DNA of 64,000 nucleotides from Erythroxylum novogranatense (GCA_029891385.1 CM057231.1:62231103-62295102), one strand, 5' to 3'; shown: positions 21,971 through 34,881, counted from the first letter of the stretch. Numbers and translations are program-made. Notes: generated by a model from the sequence alone, not told the origin.

Positions 21971-23969
21971 GCAAGGGGGCTGTAGTTGTTTGGAGAAGAA
22001 TCACAATTATTTCCCAAAAGACTTAAAAGAAATAAGAGGAGAGAAGAGAGAAAGCTTGTTTCGGTGGAGAAGAACCGAAGAGAAGAAGAAGAGAGCTTCA
22101 AAGGTTCAGTTTTCTCCAAGTTTCGAGGGGTTTTGGTGCTTTTAAAGGAAAGGTGAAGAAGAAGATGAAAGCTTCTTATGGAGCCCAAAAATCTGAAAAT
22201 GGTGTGAGAGAAGGTAAGATGCGAAATTTTGAGATCTGTGAATTTTGATGAATTTCTGGTTTAGAAATATGGAAAATGGTATGGGTTTATGGAGTATGAA
22301 GTTAATTTTGTTGATTGCTTAATATTATGGGTTTAGTTTTGGATGGAAATTAATTAGGGTTTATGCCCAATTTTGTAAATTGGGGATTTTGGAAATTTGT
22401 GATTTAGATGGCTTGGTTATATGTGGAATTAGTGTGTTCTAAGTTCAATTTGAGGATTATCTTATTTATGAGATTGAATTTGTGGGAAAATTGGTGTAGG
22501 GAATTTTTCTATTAGAAGGAAGAAAGACGCAATGGTCAAATTGAAGTTAAGGACAAGCTTCTAGGCAGGAAATCGAGGTGGGTACCAGTTTATAATAGAA
22601 TTTATAAGCCACTACTGCTTTCTTTAAACAAAGAGATTTTCTGATTTCAATTGCATCATAAATGTTGCATCATTGTATGAATGATTTGAAAAATCATTAT
22701 TGATTCAATACATGAACTTTTGATGAATTGCAAAATACATTTGTGTTATGCCTCGAAAGATTTTAAGGTTATTTCGTATATTCGAAAAAGAGCATTCGAT
22801 AAACTTAGTTTAAGCATGATTATGTGATTGTGATTGGGCAAGAGAGAACCTATTTTATTAATTCACGTGCATGTTGACCCCCCTTAGCCTTCACCCGGCT
22901 ACCTACTTGAGGCTTACGAGATCCGAAAAATGGACTCTTCATGTTTACGGTAAACTTCAGTTTCCGTCGTGTTTATGGAACTCTCGAGCCATTTGTGTGC
23001 ATTGCATATGTGATATGACATTGCATCTATAAATTGTCAAATTGATGCACTCATGTTTTATAAACTTATGGGTTTATGGCTGAAAGCCTAAAAATCATAT
23101 GTTTTGCAAATGGAGATTTTGGCTACAGCAAGGAAAAGAACCTTTTGAAAATGTGTTTTACGGATTTTAAAGAAATGTTTTCTAAGACTAGAAAAGAAAA
23201 ATAATTTCAAGGATTTTGCTTATATATTTGTTATAAACTGTTACCCACGAGCTATAAGCTCACCCCCCTTCATTCCCATCCTCAGGTGATGAGAAGAAGA
23301 TCAGGTAAAGAAAAATAAAGATTTCTATTTGCATGTGTTTATATTGTATTGCTGTTAAGTAAGATAGTGTTGAGAAATTCAAAATTTGTTGTGTATTGCG
23401 TACTTTGGATTTTGGTGTTGATATTATATATGGCCTGAATTGCCACGAGTGTATGAAGAGTAGTCATTCCAGGACATATGTGATTTATTAAATTGTGTAT
23501 ATAGTGAGTATAAGGTGTATGGACTTCTGGAATTATGTATTGATTTTAAGTTATGTTTGGGATGTGTGTATGAATATGAATGTGATAATGTATTTTGGAT
23601 TGAGTTTGGTTATGAAAGAAATGAAAAGGAAAGGAATAAGAAAGAAAGAAAAGAAAAGAAAAATTTATACCGATTTAGAATGTCTTAAGGTTTCCAACAC
23701 GACAAAGATTTCTAAGATTTTGTTCATGGATGTCGGATTGTGTTTCATTCAATGCTTCAATTCGATTTGTGATTCGTGATCGCTTGTTTGGTTTATCTCC
23801 GAGCCAATTCAATTGACTTTGTTTGTATGCTTCGCTTCCAAGTTGGCTTTCGATTCGTTAATGATTTGTTTCGCTTTGTGATCAATCGTTTATTCGTTCC
23901 GCCTCTTTGTGATTCGTTCCGTTTTCCGTTTTCGGGTTAGGGCGCCGGTCTCCGGATCGGGTCCCAACA

Positions 23970-24570
23970 TTTGTGGTATCAAAGCCCAGTTATATGATCT
24001 TACTTGGGCGTATGTGTATGAGTGAGAAATGGATAAGAATTTGTGAGGATAAGATTGATCTTGTGAGAATGTGAGCATGATGTGTTTGTCTTTCATGAAT
24101 TATTTGATGAATCTAAATGATTGTATGTTTGAGGTGATGAGTTATATGATTGAATTAGTGAGAGTGGGATATTGATGTGAATAAGTGTTCATGAATTATT
24201 CGAGGAATAACAGTGACTATTTGATTTAAGTGTCAAGAGTATGATTTATTTTAGATTGTGTGTATGGAAATTAAGATTAGAAATTCATGATGAGGTTGGA
24301 TGATTTGGCTTCGAATATATAGGAGATGCAATAGCAAAATACTTGGAAGATGAGCTTGATGATAGAAATATGTGTATTGATATGGTATGGATGCTATGTG
24401 ACTCAAGAATTGAGGAATTGTGAAGAGATTGAGAATATGTATGATGGGGACATTAGATAAGAAAAGTGATTGATTATGATTTATTGGAAAGAAATTAGTT
24501 AAGAGATTGTGTCACTTGATAATGTCTAAGAGGAATTTCGTGGGCGAAATTCTTTTAAGAGGGGGAGAAT
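23970..24570 (+). other. Interior of the LARD-like element: PBS, non-coding sequence, polypurine tract
   Basis: TGGTATCAAAGCCC begins a few bases after the LTR end, an initiator tRNA-Met primer site with one change from the usual GTATCAGAGC. The middle has no domain-bearing frame. At the end, GAATTTCGTGGGCGAAATTC forms a hairpin, and AAGAGGGGGAGAAT is the polypurine tract abutting the 3' LTR at 24571. Confidence 0.85.
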
Positions 24571-25758
24571 TGTTGGACCCCGATCTTTTGATGGAAATTA
24601 GAATTATTAAAATGGAATTCAATGAGTGTGTTTGTATAGGTATTGTGTTGTAGATGTTATTGTATTTAAAGGAGATTGATGAGAAATGAAGTGATTGGTT
24701 TTGATGACTTTAAAATTTGAGTCGATTTATGAAAATTAAAGTGAATGGGTTGATTGAAATGGAGTTGAAAAGCACGAAATAGAAAGTGGAAGTGTGAAAT
24801 TTTGAAGAAAATTAGAAAGTTTGACTTTTTGGAATAAAGAGTTGACTTTTGATTTAGGCAGATTTTGAGGAAATAATCCACATGAAATTTGTAGATTATG
24901 TTGAGAGCTTTTCGTAGCCATAAAGTATGCTATTTTTCGATATCAGGATTGAAAGTTATGATATTTGAAAGTTAAGTGTATTTTGCCTTGGTTTGGAAAA
25001 TGCTATTAAGAGTAAGATTGCGTATGACTTTTGTGAAAGAGAAATGTGTATGCATATATCCTTTGGTGTTGAGTTTGATGTGGGGAAATGGCTTTGGAAT
25101 AGTTTATTGGAGATTTGAATTGTGTTTGAGATGAATTAGTTGAAGAGTTTGTGGTAGTGGGTGAATATGTGAAGTTGATGTGTTGAGATGTGAAGTTGAT
25201 GTGTTGGAATGATGTTTAGAGACTTGAATGGCAAATCTGTATTGATTTAGATTGATTTAGCCAAAGTGGTCTTAATGAAAGTGGTAGATTATGTTTTTTA
25301 TCTTTCCATTGATATAAGGCACGAAAATATTGTACAAGGGAGTAGAAAGTTATGATTTTTAGAAGTTCTGAAGTTGTTTAGTGTGAAGCTGATCAACCAG
25401 TCAGTTTGTGTGAAGTTTTTGACCCATTTAGGGGTCAATCTGATTTTTAACGCCTTAATGAAAGTTGTAGACCTTTCTTCAATCTTTCCATAGACACCAA
25501 GTTTGTTAAATTTGGAGTTCTGGATCAAAAGTTATGATATTTGCAAGTTTTGGTACTGTTGAAAAATTATCGATCAGTCATCTTTGTGTAAACTTTTGAT
25601 CCCTTTAGAGTCCAAGCTTGCTTGTGAGTCCTTCTTAAAAATTATATATCTGTCTTTTATCTTTCCAACGAAACAAACCGTGTCTAATTTGGAGCTCGGA
25701 GTCAAAAGATATGAACGTTTGAAGTTTGGAGGTCGAATCGCATGGTTGATCGCCCACC

Positions 25759-25870
25759 TGCGCGCGCCCGCGCGAGCGACCGAGCTGGTGCGGGCGACCG
25801 AGCTGGTGCGGGAGACCGAGCTGGTGCGGGCGACCGACCACGATCTGCGCGACCGACACCATTGTATGCA
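25759..25870 (+). repeat. 18-bp-periodic GC-rich array in the 3' LTR, different text
   Basis: ACCGA cores start at 25779, 25797, 25815, 25833 and 25852, steps of 18, 18, 18 and 19 bp. The unit is CGACCGAGCTGGTGCGGG. The 18-bp period creates open frames on both strands with six-residue repeats, which are by-products of the repeat. Confidence 0.85.
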
Positions 25871-26069
25871 CCTTTGCGATCGATTTTTAGCCGACCGACC
25901 TCTCTTCCTTATTTTGGCCATAACTTCTTCGTCCGACATCCGATCGACCTAATTTTTGAAGCGTTAGATTCCTAAGACATTTTTATATCTTTCCATACTA
26001 GATAGGTAGGTTTTGGAATTAAATGGAGAAAGATAGCTCGGATTATAGTGAGCTGATTGGTTGTAAAAG

Positions 26070-26915
26070 TTTGAATAGTGTTTGGTATTTTTGAGATATC
26101 TCGAGCTATAGAGCTCAGATTGATTTGATTCTTGTTGGAAATTAAACTAGAGAGATGGGGCTACAAATGTTATGAAGTAGCCGATTGACAATGTAGCCTC
26201 CAAGACTTTCAAATATGGGTCGGAAGTTAGGTATAGAGTGTCTCAGCTTTGTAATGGTATGAGCAGTGTTCAGTATTTTGAAGTTATATCGGTCGCTAGA
26301 GCTCTGATCTATCTGATTCTTTTTGAAAATTAAACTAGAGACATATACCTATAAATGTTATTAAGGAGTCGATCAACAATTGAGCCTGCAAGACTTTCAA
26401 ATACAGGTCGGAAGTTCAGTGTAGTGTTCAGTCCCGGTGTTGTAATGGCTGAACAATGTTTAGTATTTTGGATATATCTCGATCAATAGAGCTCGGATTG
26501 AGCTGATTCTTTTTTGAGAATTAAACTAGAGAGATGGGGCTACAAATGTTATGAAGGAGCCGATTGACAATGGAGCCTATAAGCCTTTCAAATATAGGTC
26601 GTAAGTTAGATGTAGTGTTCAGTCTTAGTTCTATGATGGCTGAACAGTGTTCAGTATTTTGGAGATATCTCGATCGAGACAGCTCCGATTGAGTTGATTC
26701 TTGTTTTTAATTAAAATAGAGACATGGGGCTACAAATTTTATGAAGGAGCCGAGCTATAATTTAGCCTCTAAGACTTCCAAATGTAGGTCGGAAGTTAGG
26801 TGTAGTGTTCAGCCTCGGGTCTGAAGAACAAACTTCAGTATTTTGGAGATATCTTGAGCTATAGAGCTCCGATTGATCTGATTCTTGAAGCGATGGATTC
26901 GTGAGACATAGAGGG
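26070..26915 (+). repeat. Tandem units of about 190 bp in U3 (3' LTR)
   Basis: Equivalent to 20990-21840. The CAGTATTTT-type phrase starts at 26271, 26461 (TAG variant), 26652 and 26836, periods of 190, 191 and 184 bp, with a further diverged unit before 26271. Confidence 0.85.
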
Positions 26916-27042
26916 AAATTTCTCTAAATTTTTTAAGGCAAAAAGGAAGGGGCAATTTGGGAAGTTTACTTAAGGAGTTGAGACCTTAGGCTTAAGGGGA
27001 AGGGCAAATTGGTCTTTAGCCAATCATTAATTGACCTGGCAC

Positions 27043-27049
27043 TATAAAA
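27043..27049 (+). promoter_or_regulatory. TATA box, LARD 3' LTR
   Basis: TATAAAA in the same context as at 21964, about 125 bp after the 190-bp repeats. Confidence 0.6.
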
Positions 27050-29048
27050 GCAAGGGGGCTATAGTTTTTTGGAGGAGAATCACGATTATTTCCCAAAAGA
27101 CTTAAAAGAAATAAGAGGAGAGAAGAGAGAAAGCTTGTTTCGGTGGAGAAGAACCGAAGAGAAGAAGAAGAGAGCTTCAAAGGTTCAGCTTTCTCAAGTT
27201 TCTTGAGGGTTTTGGTGCTTTTAAAGGGAAAGGTGAAGAAGAAGATGAAAGCTTCTTATGGAGCCCAAAAATCCGAAAATGGTGTGAGAGAAGTTAAGAT
27301 GCGAAATTTTGAGATCTGTGAATTTTGATGAATTTCTGGTTTAGAAATATGAAAAATGGTATGGGTTTGTGGAGTATGAAGTTAATTTTGTTGATTGCTT
27401 AATATTATGGGTTTAGTTTTGGATGAAAATTAATTAGGGTTTATGCCCAATTTTGTAAATTGGGGATTTTGGAAATTTGTGATTTAGATGGCTTCGTTAT
27501 ATGTGGAATTAGTGTGTTCTAAGTTCAATTTGAGGATTATGTTATTTATGAGATTGAATTTGTGGAAAAATTGGTCTAGGGAATTTTTCTATTGGAAGGA
27601 AGAAAGACGTAATGGTCAAATTGAAGTTAAGGACAAGCTTCTAGGCAGGAAATCGAGGTGGGTACCTGTTTATAATAGAATTTATAAGCCACTACTGCTT
27701 TCTTTAAACAAAGAGATTTTCTGATTTCAATTACATCATAAATGTTGCATCATTATATGAATGATTTGAAAAATCATTATTGATTCAATACATGAACTTT
27801 TGATGAATTGCAAAATACATTTGTGTTATGCCTCGAAAGATTTCAAGGCATTTCGTATATTCGAAAAAGAGCATTCGATAAAATTAGTTTAAGCATGATT
27901 ATGTGATTGTGATTGGGCAAGAGAGAACCTATTTTATTAAGTCACGTGCACGTTGACCCCCCTTAGCCTTCACCTGGCTGCCTGCTTGAGGCTTATGAGA
28001 TCCGAAAAATAGACTCGTCGTGTTTACGGTAAACTTCGGTTTCTTTCGTGTTTATGGAACTCTCGAGTCATTTGTGTGCATTGCATATGTGATATGACAT
28101 TGCATCTATAAATTGTGAAATTGATGCACTCATGTTTTATAAACTTATGGGTTTATGGTTGAAAGCCTAAAAATCATATGTTTTGCAAATGGAGATTTTG
28201 GCTACAGCAAGGAAAAGAACCTTTTGAAAATGTGCTTTACGGATTTCAAAGAAATGTTTTCTAAGACCAGAAAAGAAAAATAATTTCAAGGATTTTGCTT
28301 ATATATTTGTTATAAACTGTTACCCACGAGCTATAAGCTCACCCCCTTCATTCCCATCCTCAGGAGATGAGAAGAAGATTGGGTAGAGAAAAATGAAGAT
28401 TTCTACTTGCATGTGTTTATATTGTATTGCTGTTAAGTAAGATAGTGTTGAGAAATTCAAAATTTGTTGTGTATTGCGTACTTTGGATTTTGGTGTTGAT
28501 ATTGTGTATGGTCTGAATTGCCACGAGTGTATGAAGAGTAGTCATTCCAGGACATATGTGATTTATGAAATTGTGTATATAGTGAGTATAAGGTGTATGG
28601 ACTTCTGGAATTATGTATTGATTTAAGTTATGTTTGGGATATGTGTATGAGTATGAATGTGATAATGTATTTTGGATTGAGTTTGGTTATGAAAGAAATG
28701 AAAAGGAAAGGAATAAGAAAGAAAGAAAGAAAAGAAAATTTATACCAGATTTAGAATGTCTTAAGGTTTCCAACGACGATGATTTCTAAGATTTTGTTCG
28801 CGGATGTCGGTGATTGTGTTTCAGTTCGAATGCTTCAATTCGATTTGTGATTCGTGATCGTTTGTTTGGTTTGTCTCCGAGCCAATTTGAATTGACTTTG
28901 TTTGTATGCTTCGCTTCCAAGTTGGCTTTTGATTCGTTAATGATTTGTTTCGCTTTGTGATCAATCGTTTATTCGTTCCGCCTCTTTGTGATTCGTTCCG
29001 TCTTCCATTTTCGGGTTAGGGCACCGGTCTCCGGATCGGGTCCCAACA

Positions 29049-31933
29049 TATTTCTTGTCACTCCACAGTGGGCTTGTAATTAAATTGGATGAATGTTATT
29101 TTGTACCTGTATTAACAAAGAACATATTGTCTGTTTCTTGTTTAAATAGAGCTGGTTTCCATTTGACTTTTAGTAACAATGGTTGTTCTATTAGTTTGAA
29201 TAGAATGCTTTATGGTACCGGTACATTATGCAATGGAATTTACATATTAGATATGTCACATCCAATTATTAATGTCGATGACACGAAAAGACATAAACGA
29301 GATAATTTAAAATCAACTTACTTATGGCATTGTCGCCTTGGCCATATAAATGAGAGACGCATAGCTAAGCTCCATAAGAGTGGTAGTTTAGGGTCATTTG
29401 ATTATGAATCATATGACACATGCGAATCTTGTTTATAAGCTAAGATGACTAAATTACCCTTTAAGGGAAAGGGTGAACGATCGACTGGAGTATTAGACCT
29501 AATACATTCAGATGTATGTGGTCTGATGTCCATCCATGCCAGAAGTGGTTGTCTTTACTTCATTACCTTTATCGCTGATTATTCTCGATATGGGTACTGT
29601 ATCGATGAGATACAAATCAAGCATTTGAAAAGTTCAAACAATTGAAATGAAGTAGAAAACCAACTTCGAAAAGTATCAAGATATTACGATCGATCATGGT
29701 GGGAATACTTAGACCAATAGTTTTGGATTATCTCGAGATAATGGATTTTATCTCAATGGACTCTTCCTTACACACCACAGCATAATGGTGTGGCAGAAAG
29801 GAGAAATCGAACCTTGTTAGACATGGTACGATCAATGATGGGCTTTGCAAAGTTACCAAAATCCTTTTGGGGTATGCACTCGAGACAGCTGTTTACTTGT
29901 TAAACAGAGTTCCATCAAAGACAATTGATGTTACTCCATATGAGATGTGGACTAACAAAAGACCCTATCTTACTCATTTGAAAGTTTGGGGTTGTCCTGC
30001 TAATGTGAAGCGGACACAGTCAAATAAACTTGATGCAAAGTCTGACAAGTGTTTGTTCGTAGGATATCCTAAAGAAACAATGGGATATCAATTCTACCTT
30101 GCTGAGGAACAAAAGGTGTTTGTTTTGAAGCATGCTGTCTTTTTAGAGAAAGAGTTTCTTTTACAAGAAGACAGGTGGGAGTAAAATAGAACTCAAGAAG
30201 TTCAAGATGCTCAATGCAGGCAGATCAATCGCTCGAACTCAAATCGTGACTCATACAAATGAAGTAATTTCCAACCTTTACAACACACAAAGTTCGTAGG
30301 TCACGAGATACGCCTGCTCCCAGAGATATGGATTTCTCGTGAATGAACAGGATGATGTATTGCTCATAGAAGATGATGAGCCTACTACCTATGAAGAGGT
30401 TCTGAAGAGTTCAGAGTCTGAGAAATGGCTTCAGGCCATGAAATCAGAAATAGATTCCATGTATGAAAACCAAGTATGGACTTTGGTTGAGGCAACCGAA
30501 GGAATCAAACCCATAGGGTGTAAATGGGTTTTCAAAAGGAAAACCGACATGGATGGTAATGTGATTACCTATAAAACAAGGCTTGTGGCTAAAGGTTTTC
30601 GTCAAAGACAAGGAGTTGACTAAGACGAGACCTTCAGCCCAGTAGCAATGCTTAAATCCATTAGAATACTCCTAGCCATTGCCACTCATTATGATTATGA
30701 GATATGGCAAATGGATGTGAAGACAGCTTTCCTAAATGGAAATCTAGCTGAGGATGTGTATATGACACAACCTGATGGCTTCACCTCCTATGATGGCGAG
30801 AAGGTATGCAAGCTTCAGAAATCCATCTATGGATTGGTACAAGCATCCAGGAGTTGGAATATCCGTTTTGATAAGGTAATCAAAGAGTTTGGTTTCTTAT
30901 AAAATCCGGATGAATACTGTGTGTATAAGAAGGTTAGTGGGACTGCAATCGTATTCCTTGTGTTGTATGTAGATGACATATTATTGCTAGGAAACGATGT
31001 CTCTATGCTACAATCGGTGAAGATTTGGTTGTCCAAACAATTTTCCATGAAAGACCTTGGTGAAGCAACTTATATCCTTGGGATAAAGATTTATAGAGAT
31101 AGATCAAAAAGGTTGCTTGGTCTTTCACAATCAACGTACATAGACAAGATGCTAAAGAGGTTTAGCATGGAGCAATCCAAGAGAGGGTACTTTCCCGTGA
31201 CTCATGGGATAACACTCTCGAAATCTATGTATCCTAAGACACAAGATGAGAGGATGCGCATGAATATGATACCGTATTCATGTATGCAATGCTATGTACG
31301 AGACCTGATGTATCATATGCTCTAAGTGTTACGAGCAGATACCAATCGGATCCTGGTGAGGGTCACTAGATGGCTGTCAAGAATATCCTCAAGTACTTGC
31401 GAAGGTCTGAGGATGTTTTCTTGATATATAGAGATGGAGATCTCAAAGTGAGTGGGTATACAGATGCCAGTTTTTAATCTGATAAGGATGATTCCAAATT
31501 CCAATCAGGTTACGTATTCACACTGAATAGCGGGGTAGTTAGTTGGAAGAGTTCCAAACAAGAGACAACTGCCGATTCAACAACCGAGGCAGACTACATT
31601 GCCGCTTCAGAAGCAGCAAAGGAAGCAGTTTGGATTTAAAAGTTCATTACTAAACTTGTTGTGGTTCCTAGCTGTGATGGGCCCATGCAGTTGTATTGTG
31701 ACAATAATGGGGCTATTGCGCAGGCGAAAGAACCAAGGTCTCATCAACGATGCAAATACGTACTCCGCAGATATAATTTGATCAGGGAGATCATAGGACG
31801 AGGTGATGTCCAAATCGAGAGAATTCCCACCGAGCAAAATATTGCTGATCCGTTGACAAAGCCATTGTCACAAAAGAGTTTTGATTCTCATGTACTCGCC
31901 TATGGTATTAGATATCAAGGCGATTGGCTTTAG
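29049..31933 (+). pseudogene. pol: Copia pol (copy B): rest of protease, integrase, RT, RNase H
   Basis: This continues the frame cut at 19504. The integrase zinc part starts with H at about 29328 and ends at CESCL, followed by a TAA at 29436-29438. The integrase core is degraded around 29600-29760. RT is the best-preserved part (30339-31325), with WVFKRK, AKGFRQRQGVD, VKTAFLNG and YVDD at 30966-30977. Stops include a TAA near 30621 (VD*DE) and one near 30900. The tryptophan codon that is TGA in copies A and C is intact here. RNase H remnants (STTEADYIAASEA) lie around 31570-31620. It cannot be translated as one polyprotein. Confidence 0.85.
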
Positions 31934-32769
31934 ATCGCCTTTAGCGCATTTTGTACAAAGTTGTGTACATACTTTATGAATAAATAAAGAAAGGCATATT
32001 TTATTAACTTGCTGTTCATTATTTATGAATGGATATTGATCTATAAGCAAATTAATGAAGTTCATGGTACATGACATAGTATGAAGGAAATTGTGATGTG
32101 ATCATACTACTGAGATTCCTATCATGTGCAATTATGTCAGTATCTAAATTATCCCTAGTCATAGGATTACTGAGACTGGACATCGGTAATCCGGAGAGAC
32201 TAGCACATCTTAAGCTTCTTGATTTGATCAAGCAGTGGATCTCAGAAACTGTAAATATGAGATATTTAGGGTTGAGATGTGGATGCTTACTAGAGGTAGT
32301 AAGTACATTGGATGACCTGCTATGAGATCATCACATGGATGTTCTATTATAATGTCAGTGATAATCTCATCATAGCAATGGTGCAAGTATCCTTAGACTT
32401 GAGGTGCTCAAGGATATCTTGGATACTGATTTTGTGCTTTGACTCCATTCCTTGTTGCCTTACAGAGGTTGCTCATAGGGTGGTGATTGGGTGCGACTTG
32501 AGGTATTCAAGATAATCGAGTAGCCAATAGAGGATTCACCACTTCGTGATAGTAGAAGATGATACCCATGGCCTCTTGTCGGGGTCATTACTTGGAAGTC
32601 TCTGGTAAGCATATATGTCATGAAGAATGTCTTCATTGACATATTAAGTAATGAGTCCCGTGACAAGAACGATATATCACTTGGACTAGATTTGACATAG
32701 TCGACCTAGTAAAGAGTTGACACTTTGCCCATACTCATAACCAAATGGGGTATAGCATGGTGAAAGGAT
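31934..32769 (+). mobile_element. 3' LTR of copia B, left part (start deleted)
   Basis: Compared with copy A, about 42 bp are missing, covering the polypurine tract and the first 27 or so bases of the LTR. The sequence jumps from GGCTTTAG to ATCGCCTTTAGCGC. The LTR then runs normally to AAAGGAT, where inverted copia C is inserted; the remainder is at 42404-43387. Confidence 0.85.
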
Positions 32770-34881
32770 CTGAGAAAATCCCTGAGTGTCCATCACATGG
32801 ACACAAGCACGGAAAACAAAACTTTTGTTCCGGAAGTTCCCAAAGCCAGGATCCAAGTGTATGTACAAACAATCAAACCATAACGACCAAAAGAGACCGC
32901 CTCTAACAGATCCACGCAGAGGTCGGAAAACCTAACCGACAAACCCTTTGACCGGGAATAGCTAGAATAATTAAAGACTGCTAGATCTTACCTTATTCTA
33001 GGAGAGCTTAGGATTACACCTCGTGGAAGTAGCCTTGAAGATGAGAGAAGAAGAAGAAAGCCTTAGAAATCAAATTTCCAAAACCTAACTCTTTAAGCTA
33101 TTCGCCTTCTCTCCATCACCCACGACCAAGCTTGCTTTTCTTTTCCTTAAGGCTTCTTTCTAATACCTTTAACTAATTAAAAGGCAATAGAAAGACTTGG
33201 AAGGAAAGCCCCACGGGAGGCATAAAACCATTCAATAATCTCATTATTTAATGACTTTTGACTAGTCAATGATCTCATCCTCCTTAAGGCTTGCTTCCAC
33301 CGAACATACTTCATCCTTAAGCTTTTAACTTGTCTCTTTAACTAATTAAAGGGACAATTAAAGCGAATGGGAGAGAGCCACGCTAGGGCTTAGAAAATAA
33401 TAAATAATTGTTAAATGATAAAGTTTGACTTTTCAAACTTTATCTTCTCCCATCATCAAATGACATGTGTCCACGCATATATTAATTAATTAATCTTATT
33501 AATTAATTGATATATGGGGTTGCTGAAGCGGTCCAGTCAAACTGGGGTCGGCCCTACCGGCCTACCGGCCTACCGGGCCTTACCGGCGAAAAATCGCCGG
33601 AGACCCTTTTCAGCAATGTCGATGTCGCGATCACATCGGGACATATCCCAATCTCATCGGGATCCATTTAATCCTATTGCTCTCTAGATATTGGATCACT
33701 ATCCAAAACTATTTTACAGATTTTCGATCCACTCTTATGCGTGTGACCCATTAGGTTCTCGGTTATGTTGGCCACTTAGATTAACACTTAATCTAAGCAA
33801 GTCATGAGCGGCATCTAGCAACACATCATGACCCCCAATTGACCGGAAAGTAATTGGTTTGACTAATAAACCCGAGCTCATCGGAACCGGATCACTTAAC
33901 CTTTCCATGACAATTACCGCAATTCGTCCTTTCACCATCCTATACCCCACTTGGTTATGAGTATGGTCAGTGTCAACTCTTACTAGACCGTGTCTAGCCC
34001 AAGTGATATCAGTCTCGCCTTAGGACTCATTACTCTATATGTCCATGATGACGCCTTCATGACATGTTCACTCCGTGAGAGATTTCCAAGTAATGATCCG
34101 TAAAAGAGGCTACGGGTATCTCTTCCGCTATTCCGTAAGTGGTGAATCCTTTATTGGCTACTCAATTACCTTCAATACCTCAAACTGCACTCAAGCACCA
34201 CCCTATGAGCTATGATTCTCCTGAAGACAACAAGGAATAGAGTCAGCACGTAATCAAGATTCAAGATATCCTCGAGTACCTCAAGTCTAAGGATACTGCA
34301 CCATTGCTATGATGAGATTATCACCGACATTATAATAGAATACCCATATGATGATCTCATGGCAGGTCATCCAATGTACTTACTACCACTAGTAAGCATC
34401 CACATGTCAAATCTAAATATCTCAATATTTACGCTTCGAGATCCACCGCTGATCCAATCAAGGAATATGACATGTGCTAGTCTATCCGGAATAACAATGT
34501 CTAGTCTCGTTAATCCTATGACTAGGGATAATTTAGATACTGACATAATTGCACACGATAGGAATCTCAGTAGTATGATCACATCATAATTTCCTTCATG
34601 CTATGTCATATATCATGGACTTCATTAATTTGATTGAAGATCAACATCAATTCATAACAAAATGAACATTAAATAAATGAAATATGCCTTGCTTTATTTA
34701 TTCATAAAGTCTGTACATGACTATGAAATGCGCTAAAGGGGATTGCCTTTAGGGCACTACTCTAACAATCTTATGGTACTGGACATACATAAGTCGACTT
34801 ACACTGGTGAACAAGGTGACTTATCAGTACCGAGCAAGCATAAGTCGACTTACAGATAGTACAAGTCGACTTACACCTACA
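32770..34881 (-). mobile_element. 3' LTR of copia C (left side)
   Basis: About 2112 bp, inverted relative to the LTRs of A and B, with an extra 114 bp at its U3 start (34768-34881). A GC patch at 33553-33576 has three CCTACCGG units that the other C LTR lacks. Confidence 0.85.
34768..34881 (-). repeat. 114-bp U3 extension with GTCGAC array (C, 3' LTR)
   Basis: It lies between the polypurine tract and the position where A and B LTRs start (TGTTAGAG, here ending at 34767). GTCGAC-type cores are at 34793, 34815 (GGTGAC), 34844 and 34865, steps of 22, 29 and 21 bp. The extension begins TGTAGG on the minus strand, which mirrors the LTR end CCTACA. Confidence 0.8.

Larger units (their letters stand above)
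19505..23969 (+). mobile_element. 5' LTR of the LARD-like element (4465 bp)
   Basis: It is co-linear with 24571-29048 throughout and similar at nearly every line. The clear exception is a GC-rich patch near 20701-20792. The TATA box at 21964 divides it into about 2.46 kb of presumed U3 and 2.0 kb of R-U5. There is no protein-coding content. Confidence 0.9.
19505..29048 (+). mobile_element. LARD-like non-autonomous element with 4.47 kb LTRs and a 601-bp interior
   Basis: It is flanked by TATTT (19500-19504 and 29049-29053) in copia B. LTRs run TGTTGG to CCAACA. The interior holds only a primer-binding site, non-coding sequence and a polypurine tract, with no gag or pol. The end of the interior carries the inverted phrase GAATTTCGTGGGCGAAATTC followed by TTTTAAGAGGGGGAG, like the region before the 3' LTR in Del/Tekay chromoviruses. 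It is therefore most likely a deletion derivative of that lineage, moved in trans. Confidence 0.88.
24571..29048 (+). mobile_element. 3' LTR of the LARD-like element (4478 bp)
   Basis: TGTTGGACCCCGATC to GGGTCCCAACA, co-linear with the 5' LTR. The two share the same TATA box, 190-bp repeats and end. Differences are scattered substitutions, small indels and the hypervariable patch at 25759-25870, which is 22 bp longer here. Confidence 0.9.

Noticed and set aside
25584..25975. Overlapping open frames on both strands in the GC-rich patch
   Set aside because: The 18-bp period keeps six frames free of stops locally and gives six-residue repeats; the same place in the other LTR has no such frame.
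33735..34589. Short open frames within the inverted copia C LTR
   Set aside because: They lie in LTR sequence that is non-coding in all copies; no start context or domain.
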